Shown here one piece after another: positions 1 through 10,804 of a DNA stretch of 64,000 nucleotides (within the stretch, counting starts at the first letter, position 1; each line of letters begins with the position of its first letter). Below the pieces are notes generated by a model. It did not search any database. It worked only from the letters and a program-made list of their open reading frames with translations, and was not told the origin of the DNA. Location: positions 80,097,305 through 80,161,304 of the forward strand of contig NC_092087.1 in NCBI RefSeq assembly GCF_045679555.1, read 5' to 3'. The position numbers were made by a program, and so were the translations under genes. This DNA comes from Salvelinus alpinus (lineage: Eukaryota; Chordata; Actinopteri; Salmoniformes; Salmonidae).

Positions 1-441
1 TGGAGTGGCCATCACAAAGCCCTAACCTCAATCCTATAGAAAATTTGTGGGCAGAACTAAAAAAGCGTGTGTGAGCAAGGAGGCCTACAAACCTGACTCA
101 GTTACACCAGCTCTGTCAGGAGGAATGGGACAAAATTCACCCAACTTATTGTGGGAAGCTTGTGGAAGGCTACCCAAACCGTTTGACCCAAGTTAAACAA
201 TTTAAAGGCAATGCTACCAAATACTAATTGAGTGTATGTAAACTTCTGACCCACTGGGAATGTGATGAAATAAATAAATAATTCTCTCTACTATTATTCT
301 GACATTTCACATTCTTAAAATAAAGTGGTGATCCTAACTGACCTAAGTCAGTTAATTTTTGCTAGTATTAAATGTCAGGAATTGTGAAAAACTGAGTTTA
401 AATGTATTTGGCTAAGGTGTATGTAAACTTCCGACTTCAAC
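1..441 (+). mobile_element. Tc1-like transposon, 3' part (family A), cut by window edge
   Basis: The first 200 bases read as the end of a Tc1/mariner transposase on the + strand; the DLNPIENLW-like region is present but degraded. A non-coding right terminus follows, holding the repeated motif gtatgtaaacttc (inner copy near 230, outer copy near 420) typical of IR/DR-type Tc1 ends, and finishing at ccgacttcaac. The same termini bound the complete family member at 26427-27944. The 5' part lies outside the window. The coding part contains a TGA (aaaaagcgtgtgtga) and is not functional. Confidence 0.9.
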
Positions 442-3147
442 CCTATATATACACACACTGTGTTTCTGGGAACGTTTATTTGTAGATTGCAGTGAGGTTC
501 TGAGAACCTTTTACTCTGGTTCCTTGAAAGTTTTATGAACACTCTGAGAATGGAAATTATTGGTTATTTGGAGGTTTTTTAATAACTTCCTTACAACTTT
601 TAATAACAAAGCAAAACATTTGTTTACTGCAAGCACAGATAGCAATTCAATTCCTTAGGCATTAATCATGAAACACATTTATTTTTTTATTGTGACACGG
701 CATCAGTGAGATTTGACCCTATGATCTTCTGGTTTCTATCCATGGAAGTAGTCCACTGTTCCACTAGAAGGGAGCTAGCATGCCATAGTTTTTTAGACAT
801 ACAAAAATGTTCATTTTAGTCTGTTGAAACAGACCCCATTTCAAAGGAAACAAGTTATCATTAAGATCAGGTGTGGCCTATTACTGGGCACGGCCAACAC
901 ATCTGTACACACTTAACAGAGGATAGAGAGAGTTTTGTTGATGCTGAGAACGGAATGTATATGTGTTTTTAAAAAACATTCTTGGAACGTTCTTACGTTT
1001 TCTTGTGTTTTTTTATGGAAAGTTTTATCAACGTTCTCTGAACAATTTGAGAATATAATCACGAAATAACCATAGGTCAACCACGCTCTCACCAAGCTCT
1101 AAGACACATATGGTTGTCTGAAGTTTTTATGTGCTATCTGGGTATAGTGTAGTTTAATCAGTGTGACTAGAGCCAACGTACCATTAACTCTGACAGGACC
1201 ATCAAGCAAAGAGAGACAAATACATGCTCAACCCTAAAGGTCAACCCTAAACCCTACCAGCCGTTTCACCCACCAGACAGACCAGTTCCAAACAAGAACT
1301 AAAAATGACCTGTCTCAGTTATGTCTCAGAGTTCCAGAGCTCTGAGTTCTGAGTGGAGTGTTTTTACTGGGAAGGACATGGTCCGAGTCAACCAATGGCA
1401 ATAACAAGGCACACACCACCACAACTAGGGGGGCCTCGAGAGAGAAACCATAACACCGGTCTGTCTGATGTTTATTTCACTATTCTCCACTCTGGTAATT
1501 GCTCAGAAGTGATACTTATGGAGAAGTTAGGCCTCAAAACCTGTGTTTGGCCCCATCTGTGATTAAAAACACACTCATCCGGGAGAATAAAACGTTTTAA
1601 AAAAGAATTGCGGCTAAGCTTGTTAGTCTTTACTAATCAACTCCAGACCAGACAAGGGAGTATGTTCTGGTAATTGAACAGTAGCAAAACAACGTCTGGT
1701 GCATTGGACAAATCGGGGAATCTATTTTCGGGGGGATTTGTGCAACATTAAGGAGCTCAATGTGTACCTGACTGCAACTTCACTTTACAAGTTCACATAT
1801 GCCGTTTGTGTCTCCCGGGCGGGCAATGTGAAATTGGTCTGTTGTCTGTCTGTAACTGCCCTCTATAAAAGTCCATTGGTCAACGTTAACAACGTTAACT
1901 CTCACCTCGGCCAATCATAGGTGCATATTAGAGTCCAGAGGAATGCTTAATGTTACAGTTGTGTCCTGAATAAACTCTATGGTCTGTACATTTGGCCTTA
2001 TAGCAAGACGTTTCAGCTGGAGAGAGACAGGAAAGTGGAGGAGGTTAGAATTTGGAGGATGATGCAATCCTGCGAACCAAGGGTGCACATTGCACACACA
2101 CACACTTACACAATCTTCATGATATATGCCAGACTGTGTAAACCAACCACTGAGCCCCACTGAGCCCCAAGGTGTATGTCTGTACACAAAATGACCGTCT
2201 GGTCCAGAAAAGAGAACACAACACCATACAGAAAACAGCACTAACCAGCTGTTTACATCAATGGGGAGAGACTGAAGGTCGGGACGAGCCAATGGGAGGC
2301 TGTCGCTGGACTGGGGCCACTTGCAGTTACGGAGTATAGTAGCTGTGATGGTCTAGCAGTCGGAGGCAGAGGCCAAGCGAGAGATGAGGAGGGAGGTGGC
2401 GGAGGAGAGGGTGTCGGTACCAACTGTGCCCCTGCCAGCCCTGCCAGTGGTGGTTAACCAACCCAGGTCACCTACACTTCCTCTGGCCTCTCCTCCTCTC
2501 CGCTCCTCCTCTTCCTCTCCTCCAGAGGGAAAACAGTCTAGTCTAAATAAAGGTGTAATTTTGGGCTCTTACGTTGGGGCTGGAGTGCTAGGCTAGGGGG
2601 ATAAATATAGCATCCGGCCAGCAGCATCAACCAGGGGAGGGTTGGCTTTCGGCTGCTGAAACAGATTAAGAAACATAGCGAACAAAATATGTTTTTTTTT
2701 CATTTTTTCATAAGCGGTGTTAAGATGTGTGGCTTGACTCCAGCTGCAGGCTGTAAAATACATTCAGATGTGTCAGCCTACGCAAGCTATTATAACTGGG
2801 TTCTGTCTTCCGCTGCTCCCTCCATCTCTCCCTCGCCTCACTCCTTCCTCCCTGCTGTCACTCTCTGCCTCCCTCTTTCGTTGAGTTTGGACTCCTGCCC
2901 TCCCTTTCCCTCTCTCTGCGTGCAGTCGGCAGGTCCCTGAAGATGAGGTAGGGGGGAGTGTGTGTGCGCGTGTGAGTGTGAGTGAGTGAGGCCTCTGTCC
3001 GTCTCAGACTCCAGACCTGTCTCACATGCCACTGTGAGTGTCACGCTCCAAAAGTATTTACCACCCTGCTGTCCTGGCACCTGCAATAGAGCTTTGCCTA
3101 TTCAAAGAGACTGGATTTACCTGTGTGGGCGTGTGAAACTATATAAC
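442..3147. other. Intergenic, no gene recognised
   Basis: No exon or recognisable element was found. The AT-rich part (460-1110) holds several copies of gaacgtt-type motifs (near 469, 981 and 1030) that look like a decayed interspersed repeat. From about 2390 to 2960 the sequence is C/T-rich with short open frames of low-complexity Pro/Ser composition that show no known domain. Confidence 0.5.
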
Positions 3148-3314
3148 CACAGGAGGTTGGTGGCATCTTAATTGGGGAGGACAGGCTCGTGGTAATGGCT
3201 GAAGCAGAATAAGTGGAATGGTATCAAGTACATCAAACACATGGTTGATGCCATTCCATTTGCTCTGTTCCAACCATTATTATGAGCCGTCCTCCCCTCA
3301 GCAGCCTTCCAATG
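3148..3314. mobile_element. hAT-type MITE with 8-bp target duplication
   Basis: A 167-bp non-coding palindromic element starts cacaggaggttggtgg and ends cagccttccaatg. It is flanked on both sides by the octamer tatataac (3140-3147 and 3315-3322), the 8-bp duplication expected of hAT transposition. The same family occurs at 12700-12821 (fragment) and 16653-17139. Confidence 0.9.
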
Positions 3315-3327
3315 TATATAACCATAC

Positions 3328-3582
3328 ATACTGAACAAAAATATAAACGCAACAATTTCAAAGGTTTTACTGAATTACAATTCGTATAAGGAAATCAGTC
3401 AATAGAAATGAATGAATTAGGCTCTAATCTATGGATTTCACATGACTGGGAATACAGATATGCAGATACTGTGGGATCAGAAAATCTGTCAGTATCTGGT
3501 GGGACCACAATTTGCCTCATGCAGCGCGACACATCTCCTTCACATATAGTTGATCAGGCTGTTGATTGTGGCCTGTGGAATT
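3328..3582 (-). mobile_element. Tc1-like transposon fragment (family B), 3' end
   Basis: It begins with the family terminus atactgaacaaaaatata and runs into a degraded transposase 3' end read on the minus strand. It matches the right part of the copies at 28374-29150 and 53583-54625. It stops abruptly at ctgtggaat, where a SINE head begins. The 5' two thirds are missing. Confidence 0.85.
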
Positions 3583-3583
3583 T

Positions 3584-3650
3584 GGGGCGGCAGGTAGCAT
3601 AGTGGTTAGAGAGTTGGGCCAATAACTGACTTGCCTAGTTAAAGGTAAAA
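3584..3650 (+). mobile_element. HpaI-type SINE, tRNA-derived head (fragment)
   Basis: The segment ggcaggtagcatagtggtta followed by gagagttgggcc is the tRNA-related head of the salmonid HpaI SINE family. Only the head and a few bases of the body remain before the sequence changes to a LINE-like 3' end. Confidence 0.75.
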
Positions 3651-3822
3651 ATGTACATACAGTATCTTCCTCTCCTCGTACCCCTGCACATAGTTAACGC
3701 TACTCATTGGCGGTGTTATTTTTCTCTGTATTGTTGGGAAGGTTCCATAAGTAAGCATTTCACTGTTAGTCTACACCTGTTTTACGAAACGTGACGAATA
3801 AAATGTTATTTGATTCAAAATA
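3651..3822 (+). mobile_element. LINE 3' UTR fragment
   Basis: The sequence shares the block taagcatttcactgttagtc, then ctacacctgtt, and a terminal tgttatttgattc with the LINE 3' ends at 14020-14302 and 17155-17346. It is non-coding and 5'-truncated, and fused directly to the SINE head upstream. Confidence 0.75.
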
Positions 3823-3908
3823 TCCTAGCCTATTCATTGATTCATTGACCCTGCTTTACTGAAGTTGCGAGACATTACAAGCCAAGAAATTGCGAGATAC
3901 AGCTTTCC

Positions 3909-4016
3909 CACTGGGCGCAGACATCAATTCAACATCTATTCCACATTGGTTCAACGTAATTTCATTGAAATGAAGTGGAAATAACATTGATTCAACCAGT
4001 GTGTGCCCAGTGGGTT
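3909..4016. mobile_element. Palindromic MITE (cccactgggc family)
   Basis: A 108-bp element has inverted ends cccactgggc / gcccagtggg. A central palindrome-like tract (ttcaacgtaatttcattgaa) gives it foldback character. It is non-coding, and I know this pattern as an interspersed repeat of salmonids. Confidence 0.8.
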
Positions 4017-4313
4017 TGATTGCCAATAGATAGGCCTAGTGCACGGTTCCGACTGTCTGCCTGGTGGCCGACCTGCCTATACTGTGACCCTCCCCTCTCT
4101 CTCAATCCCTCGCTAGCTCGCTATGAAACACGTGAATGTTTGTGTTCTCGGAAGTACTGCAACTAATCAGTCTCTTCAGTTCCAAAAATACTGAAGGAGT
4201 CAACACTCAGAAATGGGAGTTGACACCCGGAGTCGACACGCAAGGAGTCGAGGAATCAATTATTTTGGAGTCGACTCTCCACCACTACATCATCGTCGTT
4301 AACAGTTGGGAAA

Positions 4314-4450
4314 ATGGCAAAGAAAGGCAACCGACAGCAGCGAAGTTCTGTATTGTAATACTTTGACAAGTTAAATGACAAGCAAATGCAAACTTTGCGA
4401 GGTGGAATTGAGGTACAGTAATGGTAGTACAGGTGCAATGCTGAACCAGG
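4314..4450 (+). pseudogene. hAT transposase BED zinc-finger remnant
   Basis: From the ATG at 4314 the frame reads MAKKGNRQQRSSV, then a stop, then YFDKLNDKQ. After a one-base shift it continues CKLCEVELRYSNGSTGAMLN. The CxxC pair followed by an aromatic and the GAMLNH/Q context is the layout of the BED-type zinc finger at the N-terminus of ZBED/hAT transposases. A nonsense codon and a frameshift make it a dead fragment; the catalytic domain is not nearby. Upstream (about 4195-4280) repeated ggagtcga motifs may belong to the same element. The family call rests on motif reading only. Confidence 0.55.
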
Positions 4451-5159
4451 GTCGTACCGTGAGACCCAAACTGTTGCTGGCAGCAGCGCAGCTCCATTGT
4501 TAATTCACGTGGAATTGTATACATTTTAATGGAAAACCCCCCAAAAATTGCAGTTTAAACTTTAAGAAATGTTTTCCATTTGTCACATTCCTACTATCAG
4601 CCTCTTCGCCCATCTGCCTCGACCGAGGCAGGCAAGCCTTTTAGTAAACATTGCTCACTTCCGTTAACAATGCTGTGGCTTTGGGGAGAAAACTCAAAAC
4701 AGACCCGGGTCCAACCTAAAATAGCATCGGTATGGAAACCGTCAGGATGGGGATGGTCTTCCCGTCATAATGCCCAATAACTTTGGAGACTGCTCCACTC
4801 GTCCTAATGCGGGCTGGGGCCCCTCCACCCACTCAACCGGGTTTCTCTGATGTAGGCAGGCTCCACAACGTCACAATACAGTGGTGTGGCGGTGAGACAC
4901 TCTGTTGACACAGACGACCCGTTGGTTTTATTCAATGAATGGCATCCTAAGAATAGCGTCGCTGAAAACTGAGGGGGAGGCAAGAATGCGGTGACATTTA
5001 TTAGTGTGACTCCTCGGTAAAGAATAATGGGATGTTTTTCTGAGAGAAAAAGCTATTAATTTTATACTGGTTGCATAATACCCCTTTCCCCTAGTTGAGG
5101 CTATAATCTGGAGACCCATTCTATGTGAAGTGTATAGGTTATGGTCCTAGTTAGTCATA
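4451..5159. other. Intergenic, no gene recognised
   Basis: Unique-looking sequence with no convincing exon, terminal repeat or RNA gene. The short open frames here show no family signature. Confidence 0.45.
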
Positions 5160-5940
5160 CACACAAAAAGCTTATTTCCCTCAAAAATAATGTAAAAAAA
5201 AACATGTTAGTGAGCATTTCTCCTTTGCCAAGATAATCCATCCACTTGAAAGGTGTGGCATATCAAGAAGCTGATTAAACAGCATAATAATTACACAGGT
5301 GAACTGTGCTGGGGATAATAACTCTGAAATGTGCAGTTTTGTCACAAAACACAATGCCACAGTTTTGAGGGATCGTGCAATTGGCGTGCTGAGTGGAGGA
5401 ATGTCCACCAGAGCTGTTGCCAGGGAATTGAATGTTAATTTCTCTACCATAAGCCGCCTCCGTACTTTTAGAGTATTTGGCAGTACGTCCGACAGGCCTC
5501 ACAACCGCAGACCACTTGTATGGCATCGTGTGGATGAGCGGTCTGCTAATGCAAACGTTGTGAACAGAGTGCCTCATGGTGGCGGTGGGGTTATGGTATG
5601 GGCAGGCATATACTATGGACAACAAACACAATTGCATTTTTTATCGATGGCAGTTTGAATGCACAGAGATGGCATGACGAGATCCCGAGTCCCATTGCCG
5701 TGCCATTCATCCGCCGCCATCACCTCCTGTTTCAGCATGATAATGCATGGTCCCATGTCGCAAGGATCTGAACACAATTCCTGGAAGCTGAAAATGTCCC
5801 AGTTCTTCCATGGCCTGCATACTCACCAGACATGTCACCCATTGAGCATGTTTGGGATGCACTGGATTGACGTGTACGCAGTATGTTCTAGTTCCCGCTA
5901 TTATCCAGAAACTTAGCATAGCCATTGAAGAAGAGTGGGA
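5160..5940 (+). mobile_element. Tc1-like transposon fragment (family B), 5' part
   Basis: The 5' flank and a degraded + strand transposase are readable. An HTH segment (residues like MSTRAVARELNVNFSTISRL near 5400), HGGGGVMVWAG near 5577, and the QHDNA region near 5735 are visible in different frames, so several indels separate them. The copy ends at gagtgggaca, where a reverse-oriented HpaI SINE starts; the corresponding copy at 28374-29150 continues acattccacaggc at this point. Non-functional. Confidence 0.85.
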
Positions 5941-6122
5941 CATTTTTTTTTATTTAACCTTTATTTAACTAGGCAAGTCAGTTAAGAACAAATTCTTATT
6001 TACAATGACGGCCTAGGAACAGTGGATTAACTGCCTTGTTCAGGGGCAGAATGACAGATTTTTACCTTGTCAGCTCAGGGATTCGATCTAGCAACCTTTC
6101 AATTACTGGCCCAACTCTCTAA
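5941..6122 (-). mobile_element. HpaI-type SINE, reverse orientation
   Basis: Read on the minus strand, it has the pattern of a tRNA-derived head (agagagttgggccagtaat, then gaaaggttgct and gatcgaatccctgagctgac), a body with gaacaaggcagttaatccac, and the tail acttgcctagttaaataaa. The head is truncated at its 5' end, next to a minisatellite. Confidence 0.9.
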
Positions 6123-6240
6123 AGTTGTGTGATGTTGTGGGTAGGGGTAAAGTTGTGGGTATGTTGTGGGTAGGGGTAAAGTTGTGTGATGTTGTGGGTA
6201 GGGGTAAAGTTGTGGGTATGTTGTGGGTAGGGGTAAAGTG
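6123..6240. repeat. Minisatellite, about 57-bp unit, two copies
   Basis: Two near-identical units are each built from sub-repeats of gttgtgggtaggggtaaa. The motif is the reverse complement of the ttacccctac stretch in the 3' UTR of the neighbouring LINE, so the array appears to have grown inside that LINE copy. Confidence 0.85.
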
Positions 6241-6740
6241 GCAACATGATAGATAATAAGCAGTAGCAGCAGCATATGTGATGAGTCAAAAGAGTTAGTG
6301 CAAAGGAGTGTCAACGCAGATAGTCCAGGTAGCTATTTGGTTAATTATTTAGCAGTCTTATGGCTTGGGGGTAGAAGCTGTTCAGGTTCCTGTTGGTTCC
6401 AGACTTGGTGCATCGGTACCGCTTTCCATGCGGTAGCAGAGAGAAGAGTCTATGACTTGGACAGCTGGAGTCTTTGACTATTTTTAGGGCCTTCCTCTGA
6501 CAGGAAGGTCCTGGGTGGCAGGGTGCTCGGCACCAGTGCCGTACGCACTACCCTCTATAGCCCCTTGCGCTCAGATGCCAAGCAATTGCCATACCAAGCG
6601 GTAATGCAGCCAGTCAAGATGCTCTCAATGGTGCAGCTGTAGAACTTTTTGAGGATCTGACGGCCCATGACAAATCTTTTCAGCCTCCTGACGGGGAAGA
6701 GGCATTGTTGTGTGTGGACCATGTTAATTCCTTAGTGATG
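6241..6740 (-). mobile_element. LINE fragment: reverse transcriptase C-terminus and 3' UTR
   Basis: On the minus strand, segments read as a non-LTR reverse transcriptase C-terminus: FPVRRLKRFVMGRQILKKFY, then CTIESILTGCITAWYGN, then RVVRT, followed by frameshifted remains. It shares the RVVRT block and the 3' UTR with the + strand copy at 13517-14302, so both belong to one family. Stops and deletions make it inactive, and the 5' part is absent. Confidence 0.85.
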
Positions 6741-8275
6741 TGGACTCTCGACCTGTTCCACTACAGCCCTGTTGATGTGGATCATTTTTCGGTTTGTGAT
6801 GTTTCTTAATGTCAAGGATCCCAAATTCCTTCACACCCCAAGAGGAGAGGTCAGCGACAATAGAAGGGATAGAGAAGATACATGTAAACACTGTGTGGCT
6901 TAAGGTGGGGCAAGCTAAAAGCAACAACAGTTAGCCATGATATCACTAATGTACTTATGGAATATGAGACAAAGGAATATACATTCTGACAAGCTTCAAG
7001 AAGAAGAAGAGTTTACCACACACTGTGTGACTCGGTACTTACACTGTAGTGAGAATTTAGAAATGTGAAGAAAAAAAAGCGTACGTTAATTACTGTATCA
7101 AAGCTTTAATTAACACAGCTTCCGCTTGTCAGATACTTTTTAAGAGCCTTTAGTAGGCAAAAAATAGACAACCATTTTGTTGATGAGTCTTCACCACCTC
7201 CATTCTACTGGCTGCCGTACCTCCGCAAGACTGTGGTTTTCTTCAACGGTGTAATCACAACATCATTCCTCATCGTCATCACTTCCTGTCTATAGAGGGA
7301 GGTGAGACTAGAGAACCCTATCTGTCTGGACTCTGTCTGGGAAACAAACCAAAAAGTGGGTTCAGCTTTACTTAGCCAATTGTACTATATATGGGGGTTC
7401 AAGATATGAGTTATGGTATATTATGTGATTGTAGGGTTGTGACTAGAGAAACCTGATTTGTCTGGAGTCTGTCTGGGAAAACTAACATAAAAGTAGGTTA
7501 AACTTGACCTACTGTAGGCTATCTAGGTGTAAGATATGTTCAGTTGTTCGGTTGAAATGTCCCACTCTATGCTTAAGGTAATAGTATATAATATCTTAAT
7601 GTCATGTGACATCAAAATATAAGGTCCTATTAATAATGTAATTCGTTATCTGAGATCTTCCTTTTCTAAGAAAGTACATTTTTAAGTAAACAATGTAGTT
7701 GAAAGTTATTGTTTTGAATTGCGTCAAGCTGATTTGATTTTATCTGACTGAAGAAGGGAATCATTTATCTGGTCTGTCGAACTTCCTGGTCCACTCCTGT
7801 TGGTTACTTCTCTCCTCTCTCAGTCTGCAGCTGTTTCCAATATGTGCCCCTGCAACCGCCTGTTGCACAAGAACAGCAGCGAAGCGACATGTAAACACAG
7901 CAATTACCCTAGATTAAAGTGGCAAAATAACACCAGAGCCATTTTCTTAAATGTTTTTAACCAATATCTTTTCATATAGAACCAACCCAGACTAGCCCAG
8001 TCGACCTCTCGTATAGTCATTTTCCTAAACAAAAAAAGAAGGCGCCCTATCTCCTCCACCCCAAAACAAACCAGCCCACTCACTGGCCTATATAACACAT
8101 TAAGGTTGTGTAAAATGTCATGTAAATGATGCTAATTAAAAACACAAACAACAATGCACATTTAATTCCCCCTATATTCTGACCATCTCGGACTCACTTC
8201 CCCTCTCAAATTCATCGTAATAATAAACATGTGACACATATACAGTATGTGCACCCTGTGGCCTATTGGGGCATT
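6741..8275. other. Intergenic, no gene recognised; one diverged duplication
   Basis: No exon was found. Two related blocks, 7302-7376 and 7438-7513, share gactagagaa and gtctgtctgggaaa in the same order, an imperfect direct duplication about 136 bp apart. The rest is AT-rich unique sequence. Confidence 0.5.
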
Positions 8276-8279
8276 CATG

Positions 8280-8738
8280 GGCTTTTATTTATGAATTGAA
8301 CCTTCTTTTACCAGGTAAGTTGATTGAGAACATGTTGTCTTTTATAGCAATGACCTGGGGAAGAGCAGGGATGCCTGAGCCAAGCTTGAGACGATTAGGT
8401 GGCCATGATGGTATGAGGGCCAGATTGGGAATTTAGCCAGGACACCTACTCTTACGATAACTGCCACGGGATCTTTAGTGACCACAGAGAGTCTAGACAC
8501 CCGTTTTAACATCCCATCGAAAAAGATGGCACCCTTTGCAGAGCAATGTCCCCTTCACTGCCCTGGGATCTCTTTAGACCAGAGGGAAGAGGGCCAGCTC
8601 CCTCCTGGACCTCCAACTCCACTTCCAGCAGCATCTGGTCTCCCATCCAGGGGACCGATCAGGACGGACCCTACTTAGCTTCAGAGGCAAGCTAGCAGTG
8701 GGATACAGGGTGGTATGTTGCTGGGATTTGGGCTGAGA
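8280..8738 (-). mobile_element. 5S-rRNA-derived SINE, reverse orientation
   Basis: Read on the minus strand, the head contains cataccaccctg, then gaagctaagtagggtc, then ctggatgggagacc. These lie in the order and approximate spacing of vertebrate 5S rRNA, including the internal promoter region. About 350 bp of body follows, ending in a LINE-like tail near 8285 (acttacctggtaaaagaagg). This is the arrangement of a SINE3-class element, not a 5S gene: only the 5' two thirds of 5S is present, with several substitutions. Confidence 0.85.
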
Positions 8739-8900
8739 AGTGAAGTGGGGAGTTGTAAATCCGACACGACTGTTTTGAAGTGCTTTTGAAGTCTGACCAA
8801 TTCTTCAACCAATAAGGTTTTAGCTAGCTTGATAAGCTAACGTTGCTAATAATAAAGTTGGCTAGCTTGCTTAAATTGAAAATATTGTCAAACTAGCTGG

Positions 8901-9666
8901 CAGTGGTGGATTTAGGTATAGGTAACATGGGAAGACGCCCATGTCACCACAGTGTGGGACTGTGGGTCAATTAACCTTGTCGGAGTTGGCGCCCTGATTC
9001 TAGTATGTGAGCTATGCAGGCTACTGCCTGGGAAGGTCTCCCACTCAGAAGTACAAGTTGGGGAGGGGGGCGGGGGTAGGTTGACCTCAGGTCTCCCCAC
9101 TCGAAGCCCAAGGTAGGGGGAGTGGGGGAATCTATCAAATATTTTGGAGCACCTTCTGGCACAGGCCAGGATGAGGAGCCATCTACCTCCTCAGCCACAC
9201 AGGCCTCTTCAGAAATTACTTCGGAGCCTCAGGATGAGGAGCCATCCACCTCCTCAGCCACACAGGTGTCTTCACAAATGTTGTCTGAGCCTGAAGATGA
9301 GGATGAAGACCCATTTGCTTCCACTTCTTCCCAGCACGATTCTTTAGGTGTGTTTGTGCGCATGTGTGTGGGTACACGCACATGTGTTTATGTGTGCATC
9401 CCTGCATAACATAAACAAAATAAATAATTTCCCTTTTGCAAAGTTTTATGCTTCCATATTGTAGGTAACAATGATGATTTTATTATTACTGGGTGTGTAT
9501 GTGGGATGTTCCACCACTATAAAACTATAAATGCTGTGAATAAAGTGTGTAAACTAATGCCCATGTGCTCTCCATTAGATTTCCCACCAAATCCTGCCTT
9601 TTTTTGTGGGGGTGGGGCTGAAGTGGGGGTTCGCCCAGGGAGCCATACAAGCTAGAACCACCACGG
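8901..9666 (+). mobile_element. Non-autonomous hAT element with retained transposase exon
   Basis: The inverted ends cagtggtggatttag and ctagaaccaccacgg match at 12 of 15 positions, and the element is flanked by the perfect octamer ctagctgg (8893-8900 and 9667-9674). Inside, an open frame from 9122 reads SIKYFGAPSGTGQDEEPSTS and continues with two tandem copies of a QDEEPSTSSATQ-type acidic/Ser-rich block. It then reaches a possible donor at ttag/gtgtg near 9345. The layout resembles the N-terminal exon of ZMYM/hAT-type transposases. At 766 bp there is no room for a catalytic domain, so this is a deletion derivative. Confidence 0.88.
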
Positions 9667-9674
9667 CTAGCTGG

Positions 9675-10201
9675 GCTTCATTATCTGCATTGGTACGTTT
9701 GTAATTGTCAAAAACTGATATGTTCTCATCTTTTGGTTGAAAAGGTGAAAGGTTGTGGTGAAATGTCACAACTCGGCAATGCGGGTAAAAACATTTTCTC
9801 AGAGTTTCCCACTTGTAATTACGACTTGGAGAGTCGTTCAAGTGAAACTTCACAGTCGGAACTCCGAACTTCCAATAACTCCGACAGCATGTGAACACCC
9901 CATATGTGCTTTCGAATAACGTCTTAAAAAATAACCAACATTATACGTAAAAATTTGAACTTGTTTTGACTCTCGAACCCTTCATTTACTTCCTATAGGA
10001 AAACTATTTGTTGTGTGTACTTTTTTCTTCGTTAGTGTGCACTTCCTTGGAACCCTTCAGTTAGCTCTCTATTAACCCAAGGATGAGGAGAGCTTAGGAG
10101 AGCTTAGAATTACATATAGAATCATAGGATCTCTATGGAAGAGACTTCCTGAAACTGTCGTTGTCAGTTACAGAACTCTAGGGATAATTCCCATAATTCC
10201 A
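9675..10201. other. Intergenic, no gene recognised
   Basis: There is no exon. The stretch 9770-9900 has repeat-like text (acttcacagtcggaactccg) reminiscent of short salmonid interspersed repeats, but I could not define its ends. Confidence 0.4.
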
Positions 10202-10209
10202 CAGACATC

Positions 10210-10804
10210 CAGTGGTGTAAATTACTTAAGTAATAATACTTTAAGTCGTTTTTTGGGGTATCTGTACTTTTTTAAATTTATTTTTTTAAACTTTTACTTC
10301 ACTACATTCCTAAAGAAAATAATTAACTTTTTACTCCATACATTTATCCTGACACCCAAGAGTACATTTTGAATGCTTAGCAGGACAGAAAAATGGTCCA
10401 ATTCATGCACTTATCAAGAGAACATCCCTGGTCATCCCTACTGCCTCTGATCTGCTGGACTCACTAAACACAAATGCTTCGTTTGTAAAATGTACAATGA
10501 TGTCTGAGAGTTGGAGTGTGCTTCTGGCTATTTGTAAATAAAAAAACAAAAAAGAAAATTGTGCCATTTTGTTTGCATAATATAATCAAATTTGAAATGA
10601 TTTATACTTTTACTTTTGATTCTTAAGTATATTTTTGCAATTACATTTACTTTCAATACTTAAGTATATTTAAAACCAAATACTTTTAGACTTTTAGTCA
10701 AGTCGTATTTTACCAGATGGCTTTCACTTTTACTTGAGTCATTTTCTATTATGGTATCTTTACTTTTGCTCAAGTATGAAAATTGGGTACTTTTTCCACC
10801 ATGG
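10210..10804. mobile_element. hAT-type MITE with 8-bp target duplication
   Basis: A 595-bp non-coding element starts cagtggtgtaaa and ends ttccaccatgg (inverted ends). It is flanked by the octamer cagacatc at 10202-10209 and 10805-10812. The interior is AT-rich with many acttaagta/acttttac motifs. No coding capacity. Confidence 0.9.

Noticed and set aside
2384-2596. Proline/serine-rich protein exon
   Set aside because: Low-complexity C/T-rich DNA without splice partners or recognisable domain; kept only as unexplained intergenic sequence.
3588-3620. tRNA gene
   Set aside because: The tRNA-like text is the degenerate head of an HpaI-type SINE and cannot form a full cloverleaf with an acceptor stem.
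8638-8738. 5S rRNA gene on the minus strand
   Set aside because: The similarity covers only part of 5S, with many substitutions, and continues into a SINE body and tail; it is a SINE head.
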